Positions 63,297-64,000 of a stretch of 64,000 bases of DNA are shown here, one piece after another. Position numbers and translations under genes: made by a program. Origin of the DNA: Antedon bifida (lineage: Eukaryota; Echinodermata; Crinoidea; Comatulida; Antedonidae); contig OY727100.1 of NCBI GenBank assembly GCA_963402885.1, positions 14,849,395-14,913,394 of the forward strand. The letters run 5' to 3'. The notes under the pieces are model-generated. The model ran no database searches, was not told the origin of the DNA, and worked only from the letters and a program-made list of their open reading frames with translations. Position 1 is the first letter of the stretch, and every line of letters begins with the position of its first letter.

Positions 63297-63434
63297 AGCG
63301 ATTTTTAGCGTAACTCTTTTTCACTAACTAGAAATCTCCCTCTCGTGACCCAGGGCGCCCTCTCTAGGTAAGCTGTAATTGCCAGAGTGTGACAATTTTT
63401 ATACCCAATCTAATCAAACTCTCAGCAAGCAAGA
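63297..63434. promoter_or_regulatory. VPS35-KDSR divergent promoter
   Basis: 138 bp between the two start codons. GGGCGCCC and GTGACCCAGG lie in the middle. Shared promoter inferred from spacing. Confidence 0.75.
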
Positions 63435-64000
63435 ATGTTGTTGGAAATTGTTGCTGTAAGCGCTGTTTCTCTAGCTGTTTTGGCCTTTTTTATTGCTCCA
63501 TATGCAACGCCGAACGTATTTGAACTTAAAGGTTCTCATGTTATTGTAAGATAACATTTCATGTCTTTACAAATAGCTATTTTGTTATCTAGGCCTAGGC
63601 TCTCCAAACCAAAGTCTCTAGTTTAACTACTCGGGGCAAAGGCGGCGCGCGTGTGATGAGAGGTGGTGATGGTTGTGGTAGGTATTGTAAATTACTCTGA
63701 CCAAAAAAGCTGCCCTAGATTTGTCCGGAATTGCCAGAAATAATCACTGACATATTTTTTTAAGAGAGTTTTATTAAACATCTCCCTCTCGAATTTAGTT
63801 GGTAAAATATAGTTAAATAAGATCCTATAGGCTAGGCTAGTTCTATAAATTAACATTTTTATTATTATTTTTACTACAGATCACTGGTGGCTCAAGTGGT
63901 ATAGGAATTGCTGTGGCCATTGAAGCGGTGAAAAATGGTGCAAGTGTTACTATTATGGCCAGACGAATGGTATAGTCTTTATTATACTAAAATGCACAGT
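63435..64000 (+). CDS. KDSR: 3-ketodihydrosphingosine reductase (KDSR), 5' end only
   Basis: Coding exons 63435-63545 and 63880-63969 are in the window; the rest lies beyond the right edge. Residues 1-20 are a hydrophobic membrane anchor (VSLAVLAFFI), then FELKGSHVI leads into the Rossmann nucleotide-binding motif ITGGSSGIG and VAIEAVKNGASVTIMARR, in the arrangement typical of KDSR. The enzyme reduces 3-ketodihydrosphingosine with NADPH at the ER membrane, the second step of sphingolipid synthesis. Other membrane-anchored short-chain dehydrogenases are possible, but the exact start and motif spacing favour KDSR. The gene is divergent with VPS35. Confidence 0.85.

Overview
This is a nuclear genomic window from an animal, most likely an invertebrate deuterostome (an echinoderm or close relative). 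That placement is inference: all host genes are animal orthologues with many short GT-AG introns, the introns and spacers are packed with small DNA transposons, SINEs and LINEs, and spacers carry many ggcctag-type runs. No bacterial, viral or organellar gene set is present.

Layout. 1-661: a near-identical partial copy of the 3' part of the ASTE1-like gene at 28.0 kb. 1.6-3.5 kb: a pogo/Tigger-like DNA transposon with a transposase ORF (minus strand) and a PHD finger just out of frame. 6.0-11.4 kb: a LINE with two open ORFs and a (GAAC)n 3' end. 13.8-23.8 kb: NEK11 kinase, 13 coding exons, minus strand; an intron holds a broken LINE that itself carries a TTAA-flanked MITE. 24.5-27.4 kb: a fold-back transposon with an 8-bp target duplication, split by a 2-kb TTAA-flanked insertion. 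28.0-30.7 and 34.1-37.3 kb: two tandem intronless ASTE1-like nuclease genes with large Gly/Arg-rich tails. 38.4-52.0 kb: FANCA, 29 coding exons, minus strand. 52.2-54.0 kb: NDUFB9, 4 exons, plus strand. 55.8-63.3 kb: VPS35, 17 coding exons, minus strand. 63.4 kb to the end: first two coding exons of KDSR, plus strand.

Exon models were built by hand from the DNA. Every internal coding junction uses GT-AG, phases agree, and the summed lengths are multiples of three: NEK11 659 aa, FANCA 1349 aa, NDUFB9 150 aa, VPS35 793 aa.

How the genes relate. NEK11 (DNA-damage checkpoint kinase), ASTE1 (FEN1/XPG-like nuclease in double-strand-break repair) and FANCA (Fanconi core complex) lie side by side. 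NEK11 and ASTE1 are also neighbours in human 3q22.1, so this is probably old synteny. FANCA/NDUFB9 and VPS35/KDSR are divergent pairs whose start codons are only about 135 bp apart, implying shared promoters. The ASTE1 unit was duplicated in tandem together with a piece of the last FANCA exon, leaving a FANCA exon relic between the two copies.

The most unusual content is the young ASTE1 family with repeat-built tails, the two unrelated mobile elements that each carry a PHD finger, and the dense well-dated layering of MITEs (TTAA-, TA-, TAA- and 8-bp-flanked families).
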